DNA from: Neobacillus mesonae | GTDB lineage: Bacteria; Bacillota; Bacilli; Bacillales; Cytobacillaceae | NCBI RefSeq assembly: GCF_023715155.1 | Contig: NZ_JAMBNQ010000008.1 | Location: 86,700-150,699, forward strand | Length of the DNA: 64,000 nt | Reading direction: 5' to 3' | Shown: in pieces, positions 1 to 9,301 of the stretch | Layout of the letters: each line of letters starts with the position of its first letter | Numbering within the stretch: position 1 is the stretch's first letter | The notes under the pieces: generated by a model | Seen by the model: only the letters and a program-made list of their open reading frames with translations | Database searches by the model: none | What the model was told of the DNA's origin: nothing | Program-made: the position numbers and the translations under genes

Positions 1-1326
1 GGACTTAATTATAAAACTGCCCCTGTAGAAATCCGTGAGCGGTTAACATTCAATGAAACCGATCTTGTGGATGCCATGAACCAATTAAAAAATAAAAAAA
101 GCATCCTGGAAAATGTTATTCTTTCTACATGTAATCGTACGGAGATTTACGCCGTGGTTGATCAATTGCACACAGGCCGCTACTATATTAAAGAATTTTT
201 AGCAAATTGGTTTGGATTGGAGCAGAAGGAATTTTCACCGTTCCTCTTTATTTATGAAGACGACGGTGCGGTAGACCATTTATTTAACGTAACTTGTGGA
301 CTTAATTCCATGGTTTTAGGGGAGACCCAGATTCTTGGACAGGTCCGTACAAGCTTTATGACTGCTCAGGAGCAGGGAACAACAGGCTCTGTATTTAACC
401 ACTTATTTAAACAAGCAGTCACAATAGCAAAGAAAGCACATTCAGAAACTGAAATCGGTGCAAATGCAGTATCAGTCAGCTATGCAGCTGTTGAATTAGC
501 AAAGAAAATTTTTGGTTCTCTTGCGAATAAGCATGTCGTGATTTTTGGTGCAGGGAAAATGGGGGAACTGGCAGTACAGAACCTTCATGGAGGCGGAATT
601 GGTAAAGTAACGGTTATTAACCGGACTTATGAAAAAGCGCAAGACCTTGCCAGCCGGTTCGACGGCGAAGCAAGAACGATAGATGAATTGCAGAGGTCGC
701 TTATCGAAGCGGATATTCTTATTAGTTCAACGGGTGCAAAGGATTTTGTTATAACAAAAGAATTGATGGCGGGAGTGGAGAAAAAACGAAAAGGCAAGCC
801 ATTATTTATGGTAGACATTGCCGTTCCCCGCGACCTTGACCCCCAAATCGCTGATCTGGAAAATGTCTTTTTATATGATATTGATGATTTAGAGGGTATT
901 GTTGAAGCTAATTTGCAGGAGCGCCAAAAGGCCGCTGAAAAAATTATGCTCATGATTGAAAAAGAAATTGTTGACTTTAAACAATGGCTTGGCATGCTTG
1001 GTGTGATTCCGGTTATTTCTGCCCTAAGGGAAAAAGCACTGGCCATCCAGGCAGAAACAATGGAAAGCCTTGAACGCAAACTGCCAAATTTATCTGAACG
1101 TGATAAAAAGGTTTTAAGTAAACATACAAAAAGTATTATCAATCAGATGTTAAAAGATCCGATTTTACAAGCGAAGGAATTGGCTGCAAGACCTGATAAA
1201 GAACAGGCAATGGATTTCTTTATGAAAATCTTTAATATTGAAGAGCTTGTGAAAGAACATCAAACGAAATCGGCCGAATCGAATAAACGGCCAAAGCTCG
1301 AAGTACAGGCTTCCTTTCAGTCATAA
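1..1326 (+). CDS. hemA: Glutamyl-tRNA reductase HemA, 5' end cut by the window
   Basis: NADPH-dependent glutamyl-tRNA reductase, which makes glutamate-1-semialdehyde from charged tRNA-Glu, the first step of C5-pathway haem synthesis. The frame is open from base 1 ([17 protein letters not shown]), and by comparison with Bacillus HemA only about six N-terminal residues are missing. The STCNRTE motif near residue 44 of the visible part holds the catalytic Cys. A Rossmann NADPH fold follows ([11 protein letters not shown]), then the helical dimerisation domain to about residue 425. The gene is first in hemAXCDBL, and hemX follows after 14 bases. In B. subtilis HemX lowers HemA protein levels; that is family knowledge and is not visible here. 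Confidence 0.97.
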   Translation, partial: GLNYKTAPVEIRERLTFNETDLVDAMNQLKNKKSILENVILSTCNRTEIYAVVDQLHTGRYYIKEFLANWFGLEQKEFSPFLFIYEDDGAVDHLFNVTCGLNSMVLGETQILGQVRTSFMTAQEQGTTGSVFNHLFKQAVTIAKKAHSETEIGANAVSVSYAAVELAKKIFGSLANKHVVIFGAGKMGELAVQNLHGGGIGKVTVINRTYEKAQDLASRFDGEARTIDELQRSLIEADILISSTGAKDFVITKELMAGVEKKRKGKPLFMVDIAVPRDLDPQIADLENVFLYDIDDLEGIVEANLQERQKAAEKIMLMIEKEIVDFKQWLGMLGVIPVISALREKALAIQAETMESLERKLPNLSERDKKVLSKHTKSIINQMLKDPILQAKELAARPDKEQAMDFFMKIFNIEELVKEHQTKSAESNKRPKLEVQASFQS

Positions 1327-1340
1327 GGGGGCCCATCTCT

Positions 1341-2174
1341 ATGCTTAGCGTCTTTATGACGAGGGTTCATGAAGTAACGGTTGTTCTTTACGCCTTCAGT
1401 GTGCTGTTATATTTTTTCGACTTTGTTTACCATAACCGGAGGGCAAATCGGATTGCCTTCTGGTTACTTGCATTTGTATGGGGTTTACAGACGGTTTTCC
1501 TTATTCTTTATATGAAAGAAACAGGAAGGTTCCCAGTATTAACGATTTTTGAGGGGCTTTATTTTTATGCCTGGATATTAATCACATTGTCACTGGGTAT
1601 AAATCGGTTATTACGGGTGGATTTCATCGTTTTTTTTACGAATATTCTCGGCTTTATTGTCATGGTCATCCATACGTTTGCGCCGACTCAATATCATTCA
1701 CATGTTATGGCAGCGAAATTGGTGTCTGAATTATTGCTAATTCATATTACGATGGCCATTCTATCATACGGAGCATTCTCACTGTCTTTTGTTTTTTCCA
1801 TTTTATATCTTTTACAGTATGATTTATTGAAAAGGAAAAAGTGGGGAGCGAGGCTGTTAAGAATTGCGGATTTGGAAAAACTGGAAAGAATGTCGTACAT
1901 ATTAGCTGTAATTGGTGTTCCAATACTTTTATTAAGTTTGATTTTAGGTATGCAGTGGGCTTATATTAAGCTTCCAGGCATGCCTTGGTATGATATTAAA
2001 ATTATCGGGTCATTTATTTTACTAATATCCTACAGTATTTTTTTATACTTACGGATTGTAAAAAACTTTTCTGGAAAAAGACTGGCTTTATGGAATGCCG
2101 CTTCTTTTTTAATTGTTTTAATTAACTTTTTCTTATTTGGACAATTATCATCTTTCCATTTGTGGTACTCATAA
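1341..2174 (+). CDS. hemX: HemX, integral membrane protein of the haem operon
   Basis: A 277-residue, very hydrophobic protein with about eight predicted membrane segments, of the CcsA/CcmC-like cytochrome c assembly family. ATG at 1341 follows an AAGGGGG ribosome binding site. It lies between hemA and hemC, the standard Bacillus position. In B. subtilis HemX is a negative effector of HemA concentration and is not itself a haem-synthesis enzyme. The assignment rests on position, length and membrane pattern; no catalytic motif is expected. Confidence 0.93.
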   Translation: MLSVFMTRVHEVTVVLYAFSVLLYFFDFVYHNRRANRIAFWLLAFVWGLQTVFLILYMKETGRFPVLTIFEGLYFYAWILITLSLGINRLLRVDFIVFFTNILGFIVMVIHTFAPTQYHSHVMAAKLVSELLLIHITMAILSYGAFSLSFVFSILYLLQYDLLKRKKWGARLLRIADLEKLERMSYILAVIGVPILLLSLILGMQWAYIKLPGMPWYDIKIIGSFILLISYSIFLYLRIVKNFSGKRLALWNAASFLIVLINFFLFGQLSSFHLWYS

Positions 2175-2189
2175 CACTAGGAGGAAATC

Positions 2190-3125
2190 ATGCGAAAAAT
2201 TATCGTGGGTTCAAGACGCAGTAAGTTAGCATTAACACAAACCAATTGGGTTATTGACCAATTGAAAAAAATTGATCCAAGCCTAGAATTTGAAGTAAAG
2301 GAAATTGTCACCAAGGGAGATAAAATCTTAGACGTAACTTTATCCAAAGTCGGCGGCAAAGGTCTATTTGTAAAAGAAATTGAGCAGTCGATGCTGAATA
2401 AAGAAATAGATATGGCGGTACATAGTATGAAAGATATGCCAGCCGTACTGCCTGAAGGTCTTACGATTGGCTGTGTGCCATTCCGTGAAGATCATCGCGA
2501 TGCTTTGATTTCGAGAAATCATGTGAAATTGGCTGATTTAAAGCCAGGTGCTATTATCGGCACCAGCAGTCTGAGACGCAGTGCACAAATATTAGCGAAA
2601 CGTCCTGACTTAGAAATTAAATGGATTCGCGGAAATGTCGATACAAGATTGGCCAAACTAGAATCAGAAGAATACGACGCTATTATTTTAGCTGCTGCCG
2701 GACTTTCCCGTCTAGGCTGGGCATCTGATGTAGTAACGGAATTTTTGGATACGGATGTATGTATCCCTGCAGTAGGTCAAGGAGCATTATCCATTGAATG
2801 CCGTGAAGATGATACAGAACTACTTGATTTGTTTGAAAAGTTCACCTGTAAGAAAACAGAAAGAGCAGTTCGGGCAGAACGAGTGTTTCTTCAAAAAATG
2901 GAAGGCGGCTGTCAGGTCCCAATTGCGGGCTTTGCTCGAGTAGAAGACAATGATGAAATTGTTTTAAATGTATTGGTAGGTACTCCTGAAGGTCAGGAGA
3001 TTTTCCATGAAGAAGTTAAGGGGCAAAATCCGGAGGAACTTGGGAATCAAGCTGCTGATCTATTAATTAAAAGAGGAGCAAAAGACTTGATTGACAGGGT
3101 GAAACGGGAGCTTGAGGGGAAATGA
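2190..3125 (+). CDS. hemC: Porphobilinogen deaminase (hydroxymethylbilane synthase)
   Basis: Joins four porphobilinogen units into hydroxymethylbilane. The protein has 311 residues, normal for the family. The start [18 protein letters not shown] is typical, [10 protein letters not shown] and IRGNVDTRL form the substrate-binding arginine cluster, and [12 protein letters not shown] carries the cysteine (about residue 241) that anchors the dipyrromethane cofactor. The ribosome binding site AGGAGG precedes ATG by a normal spacing. Its stop overlaps the hemD start (ATGA), which suggests translational coupling. Confidence 0.97.
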   Translation: MRKIIVGSRRSKLALTQTNWVIDQLKKIDPSLEFEVKEIVTKGDKILDVTLSKVGGKGLFVKEIEQSMLNKEIDMAVHSMKDMPAVLPEGLTIGCVPFREDHRDALISRNHVKLADLKPGAIIGTSSLRRSAQILAKRPDLEIKWIRGNVDTRLAKLESEEYDAIILAAAGLSRLGWASDVVTEFLDTDVCIPAVGQGALSIECREDDTELLDLFEKFTCKKTERAVRAERVFLQKMEGGCQVPIAGFARVEDNDEIVLNVLVGTPEGQEIFHEEVKGQNPEELGNQAADLLIKRGAKDLIDRVKRELEGK

Positions 3126-3904
3126 CCCCGGCTCTTTCACTTAATCATAAAAGGGTGCTCGTTCCTAGAGGAAAGGGGCAGGCGGAATCCTATTCTGAAC
3201 TAGTCGAAGAATATGACGGGGTTCCGATTAAAATCCCTCTTATTGCGTTTCGCCCGATTGAAAACAATCAACTTTTTGCGAAATGTTTGAAAAAACTGAA
3301 TACATATGACTGGCTGATCTTTACAAGTAATGTAACAGTTGAAACGTTTTTCTCGCTGGCAGATTCGGCAGTGAAAGTGGATCTGCCGAAAATTGCGGTC
3401 ATTGGAAAACGGACGGAAGCAGTCTTAAAAGAAAAAGGGGTTTCGGCTGTATTTGTTCCTTCTGCCTATGTAGCTGAAACATTTGTGAAGGAATTTTTGC
3501 CGCTCGTTTCAACTGGAATTCGGGTGCTGCTTCCAAAAGGCAATTTAGCCCGGGATTATATTGCAGCTTCCCTGACAAAGGCTGGTGCTGTGGTGGATGA
3601 GGTCATTATTTATGAAAATTATCTTCCAGATGATAGCAGGGAAAGTTTGGCTTCGGCGCTTGAAAACCAGCGCTTAGACATTCTGACTTTTACCAGCCCT
3701 TCAACTGTCGATCATTTGATGGCAGTGGTTCGTGAAAATCAGCTTCAAGAAAAGCTTCAGGGCCTGGTTATTGGCTGTATCGGGCCGGTGACCGAAAAAA
3801 GGCTGCAGGAATATGGACTGCCGATTCACGCCTCGCCAAAAGTATATACAGTAAAAGAAATGTTGAAGAGTTTAGCTCTTTTTTTAACGAAAAAGCAGGT
3901 TTAA
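3122..3904 (+). CDS. hemD: Uroporphyrinogen-III synthase
   Basis: Cyclises hydroxymethylbilane with inversion of ring D to give uroporphyrinogen III. The protein has 260 residues. HemD family members share little sequence, but the two-lobed pattern is visible: [13 protein letters not shown] in the first half, and [12 protein letters not shown] and [13 protein letters not shown] in the second. ATG 3122 overlaps the end of hemC by four bases; the ribosome binding site is the GAGGGGA just before it. The operon position between hemC and hemB supports the call. Confidence 0.94.
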   Translation: MTPALSLNHKRVLVPRGKGQAESYSELVEEYDGVPIKIPLIAFRPIENNQLFAKCLKKLNTYDWLIFTSNVTVETFFSLADSAVKVDLPKIAVIGKRTEAVLKEKGVSAVFVPSAYVAETFVKEFLPLVSTGIRVLLPKGNLARDYIAASLTKAGAVVDEVIIYENYLPDDSRESLASALENQRLDILTFTSPSTVDHLMAVVRENQLQEKLQGLVIGCIGPVTEKRLQEYGLPIHASPKVYTVKEMLKSLALFLTKKQV

Positions 3905-3935
3905 AAATTAATTATTCATTTGGAGGTATGTAAAA

Positions 3936-4916
3936 ATGGAACTTCAATTTGCACGTCATCGCCGTCTGCGTTCAAGTGCCAGCATGCGGGCACTTGTGAG
4001 AGAAAACCACTTAAGGGCAGAAGATTTTATTTATCCGCTGTTTATTTATGAAGGAGAAAATATTCGCAAGGAAGTTTCCTCGATGCCTGGTGTTTTCCAA
4101 GTTTCTATGGACAATCTTCAAGCGGAAATGGAAGACATTATAGCACATGGAATTAAAGCAGTATTATTATTCGGTATCCCGGCTGAAAAAGATGAGTGCG
4201 GCGGCCAGGCATACCATGATCACGGAATCGTTCAAATTGCAACACGTTATATTAAAGAACACTTCCCTGAAGTTCTTGTTGTTGCCGACACCTGTCTATG
4301 TGAGTACACAAGCCACGGTCACTGCGGCTTAGTAGAGGGGGATAAAATTTTAAACGATGAATCTCTGGATTTACTTATAAAGACTGCTGTAAGCCAGGCA
4401 AAAGCTGGCGCCGATATCATTGCACCATCCAATATGATGGACGGCTTTGTTGCAGCCATTCGTGCAGGCCTGGATGAAGCTGGTTTTAAAGAAATTCCTA
4501 TCATGTCTTATGCAGTCAAATATGCATCAGCATTCTACGGACCATTCCGTGAAGCAGCGGAAGGCGCACCACAATTTGGTGACCGTAAAACCTATCAAAT
4601 GGATCCAGCAAACCGACTCGAGGCATTTAGAGAAGCAGAATCTGATGTCGCAGAAGGTGCCGATTTCCTAATTGTGAAGCCAGGTATGCCATACCTCGAT
4701 ATCGTTCGTGATATTAAAAATAATTACAACCTGCCAGTGGTGGTCTACAATGTAAGCGGCGAGTATTCGATGGTCAAAGCGGCGGCCCAAAATGGCTGGA
4801 TTGATGAAAAAAGCACTGTACTTGAAATGTTAACGGGTATGAAGCGCGCTGGTGCAGATCTGATCATTACCTACCACGCAAAAGACGCTATTCGCTGGTT
4901 AAAAGAAGATCAATAA
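3936..4916 (+). CDS. hemB: Delta-aminolevulinic acid dehydratase (porphobilinogen synthase)
   Basis: Condenses two 5-aminolevulinate molecules into porphobilinogen. The protein has 326 residues. The two Schiff-base lysines lie in [17 protein letters not shown] (about Lys195) and [14 protein letters not shown] (about Lys248). The [16 protein letters not shown] segment has the three cysteines of the zinc-dependent type, so this enzyme probably needs active-site zinc and is not of the purely magnesium type. A GGAGG ribosome binding site precedes ATG 3936. Confidence 0.97.
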   Translation: MELQFARHRRLRSSASMRALVRENHLRAEDFIYPLFIYEGENIRKEVSSMPGVFQVSMDNLQAEMEDIIAHGIKAVLLFGIPAEKDECGGQAYHDHGIVQIATRYIKEHFPEVLVVADTCLCEYTSHGHCGLVEGDKILNDESLDLLIKTAVSQAKAGADIIAPSNMMDGFVAAIRAGLDEAGFKEIPIMSYAVKYASAFYGPFREAAEGAPQFGDRKTYQMDPANRLEAFREAESDVAEGADFLIVKPGMPYLDIVRDIKNNYNLPVVVYNVSGEYSMVKAAAQNGWIDEKSTVLEMLTGMKRAGADLIITYHAKDAIRWLKEDQ

Positions 4917-4938
4917 TTTCTGAAATGAGGGAAAAAAG

Positions 4939-6225
4939 ATGCGTTCATATACAAAATCAGTTGAAGCATTTAAAGAAGCCCAAAAATTAATGCCTGGCGG
5001 TGTAAACAGCCCGGTTAGAGCTTTCAAATCCGTCAACATGAATCCCATTTTCATGGAGCGGGGAAAAGGCTCGAAAATCTATGATATTGACGGTAATGAA
5101 TATATTGACTACGTACTCTCTTGGGGACCGCTGATCCTTGGCCACTCCAATGATCAAGTAGTCGAGGCATTGAAAAAAACAGCTGAGAATGGTACAAGTT
5201 TTGGCGCCCCTACATTGATGGAAAATAAATTGGCAAAGCTTGTGCAAGAACGCGTGCCATCTATTGAAATTGTCCGCATGGTCAATTCAGGTACCGAAGC
5301 AACAATGAGTGTGTTAAGGCTTGCACGCGGCTACACCGGGCGTGATAAGATCTTAAAGTTTGAAGGCTGTTACCATGGGCATGGTGATTCCTTGTTGATT
5401 AAAGCCGGTTCCGGTGTTGCAACTCTCGGATTGCCTGACAGCCCTGGTGTTCCTGAAGGTACTGCTTCCAATACGATTACCGTTCAGTACAATGACCTTG
5501 AAGGGGTAAAATACGCATTTGAACAATATGGTAAGGATATCGCGTGTATCATTGTTGAGCCTGTTGCAGGCAATATGGGGCTTGTGCCGCCTCTGCCAGG
5601 GTTCTTACAAGGATTACGTGACATTACTTCGGAATACGGAGCATTGCTGATTTTCGATGAGGTCATGACAGGCTTCCGGGTCGGCTATAATTGTGCCCAA
5701 GGCTATTTCGGGATTACACCTGATTTAACATGCCTTGGTAAAGTAATCGGCGGCGGGCTGCCTGTAGGGGCATACGGCGGTAAAGCTGAAATCATGGAAA
5801 AAATCGCACCAAGCGGCCCAATCTATCAAGCAGGCACATTATCCGGCAACCCGCTTGCGATGACTGCCGGTTATGAAACATTAAGCCAGCTGACACCAGC
5901 CCATTATGAAGAATTTATCAAGAAAGGTGACTTGCTTGAAAAAGGATATAAGGCCGCAGCTGAAAAATATAATATCCCAATCACATTTAATCGGGCGGGT
6001 TCCATGATTGGTTTCTTCTTCACAAATGAAGACGTCATTAACTATGAAAAAGCTAAAACATCAAATCTGGATTTCTTTGCTGAGTACTATCGCCAAATGG
6101 CTGATCTAGGAGTATTCCTGCCGCCATCCCAATTTGAAGGCTTGTTCCTATCAACAGAACACTCAGATGAGGATATTGAAAAGACGCTAAAAGCAGCTGA
6201 GATTGCATTTTCGAAACTTAAATAA
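4939..6225 (+). CDS. hemL: Glutamate-1-semialdehyde 2,1-aminomutase
   Basis: PLP enzyme that converts glutamate-1-semialdehyde to 5-aminolevulinate. The protein has 428 residues. It opens with the family signature [11 protein letters not shown], has [11 protein letters not shown], the [11 protein letters not shown] aspartate that contacts PLP nitrogen, and the PLP lysine in [17 protein letters not shown] (about Lys268). It is the last gene of the haem operon and is followed within 15 bases by a clear terminator. Bacillus genomes often hold a second homologue elsewhere (gsaB); the operon position marks this one as hemL. Confidence 0.97.
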   Translation: MRSYTKSVEAFKEAQKLMPGGVNSPVRAFKSVNMNPIFMERGKGSKIYDIDGNEYIDYVLSWGPLILGHSNDQVVEALKKTAENGTSFGAPTLMENKLAKLVQERVPSIEIVRMVNSGTEATMSVLRLARGYTGRDKILKFEGCYHGHGDSLLIKAGSGVATLGLPDSPGVPEGTASNTITVQYNDLEGVKYAFEQYGKDIACIIVEPVAGNMGLVPPLPGFLQGLRDITSEYGALLIFDEVMTGFRVGYNCAQGYFGITPDLTCLGKVIGGGLPVGAYGGKAEIMEKIAPSGPIYQAGTLSGNPLAMTAGYETLSQLTPAHYEEFIKKGDLLEKGYKAAAEKYNIPITFNRAGSMIGFFFTNEDVINYEKAKTSNLDFFAEYYRQMADLGVFLPPSQFEGLFLSTEHSDEDIEKTLKAAEIAFSKLK

Positions 6226-6235
6226 ATAATTTTTA

Positions 6236-6266
6236 TTGGCTCTCCTTTTAGGGGAGCCAATTTTTA
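6236..6266 (+). terminator. Terminator of the haem operon
   Basis: A ten-base stem (left arm 6236-6245, right arm 6251-6260, one G-T pair) with the five-base loop TTTTA is followed by five T. It sits directly after hemL and ahead of the sporulation promoter of spoVID. Confidence 0.9.
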
Positions 6267-6290
6267 TGTACTTAAACTCTCATTTTTATC

Positions 6291-6317
6291 ATAAATAAAA
6301 ATATCCATTCATAAAGT
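6291..6317 (+). promoter_or_regulatory. Putative sigma-E promoter of spoVID
   Basis: ATA at 6291-6293, a 16-base spacer and CATAAAGT at 6310-6317 fit the sigma-E pattern ATA-N16-CATANNNT exactly. spoVID is a mother-cell gene under sigma-E in B. subtilis. The site is in the short gap between the hemL terminator and the spoVID ribosome binding site. Confidence 0.6.
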
Positions 6318-6367
6318 GTAAGTGACATGGTGATTTTTTAGTGAAGGAAAAGAAAGGAGGAGTCGCT

Positions 6368-7492
6368 TTGTCCCAGGAGAATCAATCGTCACTAAGATTT
6401 TCCTTGGAGGAGTCTTTGTGGTTTCGAAAAGGACAGGAAGTCGAGGAACTTTTGTCCATTTCGCTTGATCCGGACATTACCATCCAGGAAAATGATCAAT
6501 ATGTAACCATTCGTGGTTCGCTTGAGCTTACCGGCGAATATAAAAGTTGTGAAGTAAGTAATGAAAACGAGGATGAAGGTTATACCTCTCAAAAATTTGT
6601 TGAGACAGTTGCAGAACGTGAGGAAGGAAATTGTGAATTTTCTCATCGCTTCCCAGTTGATATAACCATTCCTAATAACCGGATTCAAAGTATTTATGAT
6701 ATTGATGTCCATGTGGAATCGTTTGACTATTCAATACCTGAACGGAGCTGCCTAAAATTGACTGCCGAACTGACCATCAGCGGCCTTTATGGAACAGAGC
6801 AGCAACAGCAGCAGGAAGAAGTACAGGAATTTGAAGTTCTCAACCGCTCAAATGAGGTTCAAGAGGAAGAAGAGGCTGAGGTTGAGGAACCAGCCGTTCC
6901 AACTAATGAAACGAGCAGCCTATTATTTGAAACAGAAGCAAGAAAACAGCAGGAGGAAGAGCCGGAATTAACATTTCCTAAATTCCCAACCTTTAATTAT
7001 CAGCCTGAGGAGCAGGAGGAAGAACCAGAACAGCCGTCATGGCAGTTCCAGGAATATAATCCTTCCTTTAGCCAATCATCATGGCCTTACCAGGAAGCTA
7101 GAAGCGAAAGCAGCCAGCATCTGGATGTAGAGGTGGAGGCAGAAATAGAAGAAAAAGTGGAAGTGGAAGTGGAAGCAGAAGCAGTGGTAGAAAATGAATA
7201 TGAAGAAAGTTCATCCTCTTCCTCTGAAGAAGCACCAAAACAAAAGAAAAAGCTTTTTTCCAAAAATAAAACGATGACCCTGACAGAATTCTTTGCCCGT
7301 AAGGACGAAGGAACCGCACAGGTGAAACTAAAAGTGTGTATTGTTCAAAAAGGTGATACGGTAGATAGTCTAGCTGAACGGTATGATGTATCTGTCCATA
7401 ATCTGCTCCGTGTTAACAATCTTGACTTAAATCAAGATGTATATGAAGGACAGGTGCTATATGTACCGGCTGCATCACTTGCAAAAAAATAA
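6368..7492 (+). CDS. spoVID: Spore morphogenetic protein SpoVID
   Basis: Mother-cell protein that makes the spore coat encase the forespore and that recruits SafA. TTG 6368 is chosen because AAAGGAGG lies just upstream and LRFSLEESLWFRKGQEVEELLSISLDPDI then aligns with the SpoVID N-terminus; an in-frame GTG at 6341 lacks such a site. The protein has 374 residues. It has an N-terminal globular region (1-150), a long Glu/Gln-rich low-complexity middle (about 150-300), and a C-terminal LysM domain (about 323-368) that may bind spore peptidoglycan or lipid II. ysxE follows after a possible weak hairpin. safA, whose product is a partner, is in this window at 43373. Confidence 0.92.
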   Translation: MSQENQSSLRFSLEESLWFRKGQEVEELLSISLDPDITIQENDQYVTIRGSLELTGEYKSCEVSNENEDEGYTSQKFVETVAEREEGNCEFSHRFPVDITIPNNRIQSIYDIDVHVESFDYSIPERSCLKLTAELTISGLYGTEQQQQQEEVQEFEVLNRSNEVQEEEEAEVEEPAVPTNETSSLLFETEARKQQEEEPELTFPKFPTFNYQPEEQEEEPEQPSWQFQEYNPSFSQSSWPYQEARSESSQHLDVEVEAEIEEKVEVEVEAEAVVENEYEESSSSSSEEAPKQKKKLFSKNKTMTLTEFFARKDEGTAQVKLKVCIVQKGDTVDSLAERYDVSVHNLLRVNNLDLNQDVYEGQVLYVPAASLAKK

Positions 7493-7502
7493 TGGTATAA
7501 AA

Positions 7503-7546
7503 AAGAGCGGGCGGGTTGGTGATAGACCTGCTCTGCTTCTTTTATA
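7503..7546 (+). terminator. Weak hairpin after spoVID
   Basis: GAGCGGG pairs with CCTGCTC (one G-T pair) across a 14- to 15-base loop, and a CTTCTTTT run follows. It could be a leaky terminator that partly separates spoVID from ysxE. Confidence 0.4.
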
Positions 7547-7572
7547 GATTTTTAAGAGAGAGTTGAGTTCAT

Positions 7573-8625
7573 ATGAATGACTCGAACCGTCTTGAAGCAT
7601 TGGCCCCTATTCTGGAACAATATCATATTGAGCCGCATTTTATAGAAGATTATGGAAGCATTCAAAAGATTTACTCTAATAAAGGGACATTTGCTTTGAA
7701 AAAAATTGCTCCAACAGCCGGAACAGATTTTATTCGCCATGTGCATTATTTGTATCAAAAAGGGTTTAACCGGATTGTTCCAATTTACCCGACAATGGAC
7801 GGCAGGTATGCTGTGCTTCATAATCAATTCCTATATTATCTTATGCCATGGATGGCCAATGAAAGTCGTGATCAAAAAAGTCAACAATTATTTAGGGAGC
7901 TGGCACGCCTTCATACACTTTCCACTAAGGAAATGACCATTAACAAAGAAGAACGAAACGAGCACTATGAAAAAACGATACAACAGCTTGATAAACACCA
8001 AGAATTCCTTGATGGCTTTATTGATGTTTGTGAAAGACAAACCTATATGTCTCCCTTCGAATTGTTATTCTGCTTATATTACAATGAGATTAGCCAGGCA
8101 CTTCGTTTTTCAAAAGAAAAGTTCGAAGAATGGTATGAAAATACGAAGGATAACGAGAAAGCCAGAGCGGTCGTTGCTCATGGAAAGCTGTCTCCTGACC
8201 ACTTTCTTTTTGATGAAAGAGGCTACGGTTATTTTATTAACTTTGAAAATGCTTCATATGGGTCGCCCATCCATGACCTGTTACCTTTTATCTCAAGGTC
8301 GCTCAGCACAGGTCCTAGGAGGAGTGATGATACAGTAGATTTGATTTACCATTATTTCAAGTACTTTCCTTTTAGGGAAGAAGAGAAGCTATTATTCTAT
8401 AGTTATTTAGCCTATCCGATCCCTATTATCCAAACAATTGAGAAATATTACCGAAAACAGCGTCCTAAAAATGAGTTGAAGTATGTACGTATGCTTCAGC
8501 AGCGTTACTGGCATTTAAAAAATACAGAGTATGTTGTTATGAGAATGACCGAAATTGAAAAACAACAGCAGGAAGCGAGTAATGCAGCCCAGCAAACAGA
8601 AGAAGGAGCCCAACAGCAGCAGTAA
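7573..8625 (+). CDS. ysxE: YsxE, CotS-family spore coat protein with degenerate kinase fold
   Basis: A 350-residue member of the CotS/YsxE/YutH spore-coat family, related to aminoglycoside phosphotransferases. The visible core is VVAHGKLSPDHFLF and FINFENASYGSPIHDLLPF. In an active kinase these would read HGDxxxxN and DxD; here Lys replaces the catalytic Asp, His replaces the Asn and Asn-Phe-Glu-Asn replaces the metal motif, so activity is doubtful. The C-terminus is Gln-rich. It follows spoVID and is probably co-expressed in the mother cell. B. subtilis has the same neighbours. Its exact role in the coat is not known to me. Confidence 0.87.
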   Translation: MNDSNRLEALAPILEQYHIEPHFIEDYGSIQKIYSNKGTFALKKIAPTAGTDFIRHVHYLYQKGFNRIVPIYPTMDGRYAVLHNQFLYYLMPWMANESRDQKSQQLFRELARLHTLSTKEMTINKEERNEHYEKTIQQLDKHQEFLDGFIDVCERQTYMSPFELLFCLYYNEISQALRFSKEKFEEWYENTKDNEKARAVVAHGKLSPDHFLFDERGYGYFINFENASYGSPIHDLLPFISRSLSTGPRRSDDTVDLIYHYFKYFPFREEEKLLFYSYLAYPIPIIQTIEKYYRKQRPKNELKYVRMLQQRYWHLKNTEYVVMRMTEIEKQQQEASNAAQQTEEGAQQQQ

Positions 8626-8648
8626 TCTGCAGGCAGGGCTCCTTAAAT
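8603..8648 (+). terminator. Hairpin at the end of ysxE
   Basis: GGAGCCC inside the last codons of ysxE pairs with GGGCTCC after the stop codon, with CTTAAAT following. The T tract is poor, so this is a possible terminator only. It lies where ysxE and the small minus-strand gene converge. Confidence 0.4.
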
Positions 8649-8831
8649 AATTTCAAAATAAATCGAAATGGCAATCACGATAAATAATGATAATAATAAC
8701 ACATCAAAGACGGTTGGAAGAAAGATGGTCCGAAGAAATTGAAAAATAATAAATGGAACAATTAATTGACCGCTCCACTTGCGAAACGTTTGAAACCAGG
8801 GACGGTATTTAAACTTTTGAAAATTCCTCAC
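8643..8831 (-). CDS. Small conserved-looking membrane protein, convergent to ysxE
   Basis: A 62-residue protein starting at GTG 8831 (minus), with a GGGGAGG ribosome binding site eight bases upstream. It begins MRNFQKFKYRPWFQTF, a basic-aromatic head, and continues with one long or two short membrane segments (about residues 23-40 and 42-60). The longer open frame in the same phase, up to 9323, crosses the valS T-box leader and is not believable as protein. I do not recognise a named family. The good start site and membrane pattern support a real gene; a positively charged amphipathic N-terminus before a membrane anchor suggests a bitopic inner-membrane protein. Confidence 0.65.
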   Translation of the reverse strand: MRNFQKFKYRPWFQTFRKWSGQLIVPFIIFQFLRTIFLPTVFDVLLLSLFIVIAISIYFEII

Positions 8832-8945
8832 CAGAAAAACCTCCCCTTTCCCAAATATTACATTCAGTTTATGTATATTCCCAAGTTGTGTGCACCTTTC
8901 CGAAAATAGCATATAGTATAAAAAAGAATAATTTTGGTTAACATG

Positions 8946-8974
8946 TTGACGTAACAAAATCTTTTGGATAGTAT
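8946..8974 (+). promoter_or_regulatory. Promoter of the valS T-box transcript
   Basis: TTGACG at 8946-8951, a 17-base spacer and TAGTAT at 8969-8974 form a sigma-A promoter just upstream of the T-box leader. Confidence 0.7.
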
Positions 8975-8989
8975 TACTATTGTAAAATG

Positions 8990-9256
8990 AAAAAAAGCAA
9001 TGACAGGGAAGAGTACGATGCTTACCTGCTTTAAGAGAGGGAAACCAATAGCTGCGAGGTTTCCTAAGCAAAACATCGGAAGGTCGCCCATGAGCTTCTT
9101 CTGTAAGATGCCGAATGACGGGCAAGGTAGCAGAAGACGGAGGAAATCCGTTATCCAGAGAAGTGCCAATCATGTTTTTTGATTGGAAAAAAGGTGGTAC
9201 CGCGAAACAAACTCCATTCGTCCTTTTACGGGCGAACGGGGTTTTTTTTTTTTTTA
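8990..9256 (+). promoter_or_regulatory. T-box leader of valS with valine specifier
   Basis: A tRNA-sensing leader. Visible parts are the Stem I base with GGAAGAGTA (loop-E type bulge) at about 9006-9014, the CGATG/CATCG pairing (9016-9020 with 9075-9079), the GAA after it, and then a GUC triplet at about 9084-9086 that reads as the valine specifier. The conserved T-box AAGGTGGTACCGCG is at 9191-9204, followed by a terminator hairpin at 9213-9241 and a run of 14 T. Uncharged tRNA-Val is expected to favour the antiterminator and allow valS transcription. The leader fills the gap between ysxE and valS. Confidence 0.95.
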
Positions 9257-9301
9257 GAAAAAAGGCAAACCGCCTTATGGAATAAAGGAGGCAGAAATTA
9301 G

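Noticed and set aside
7098..7319. A 73-codon minus-strand frame in spoVID
   Set aside because: It is the complement of the Glu-rich repeat region, which opens long frames by base composition.
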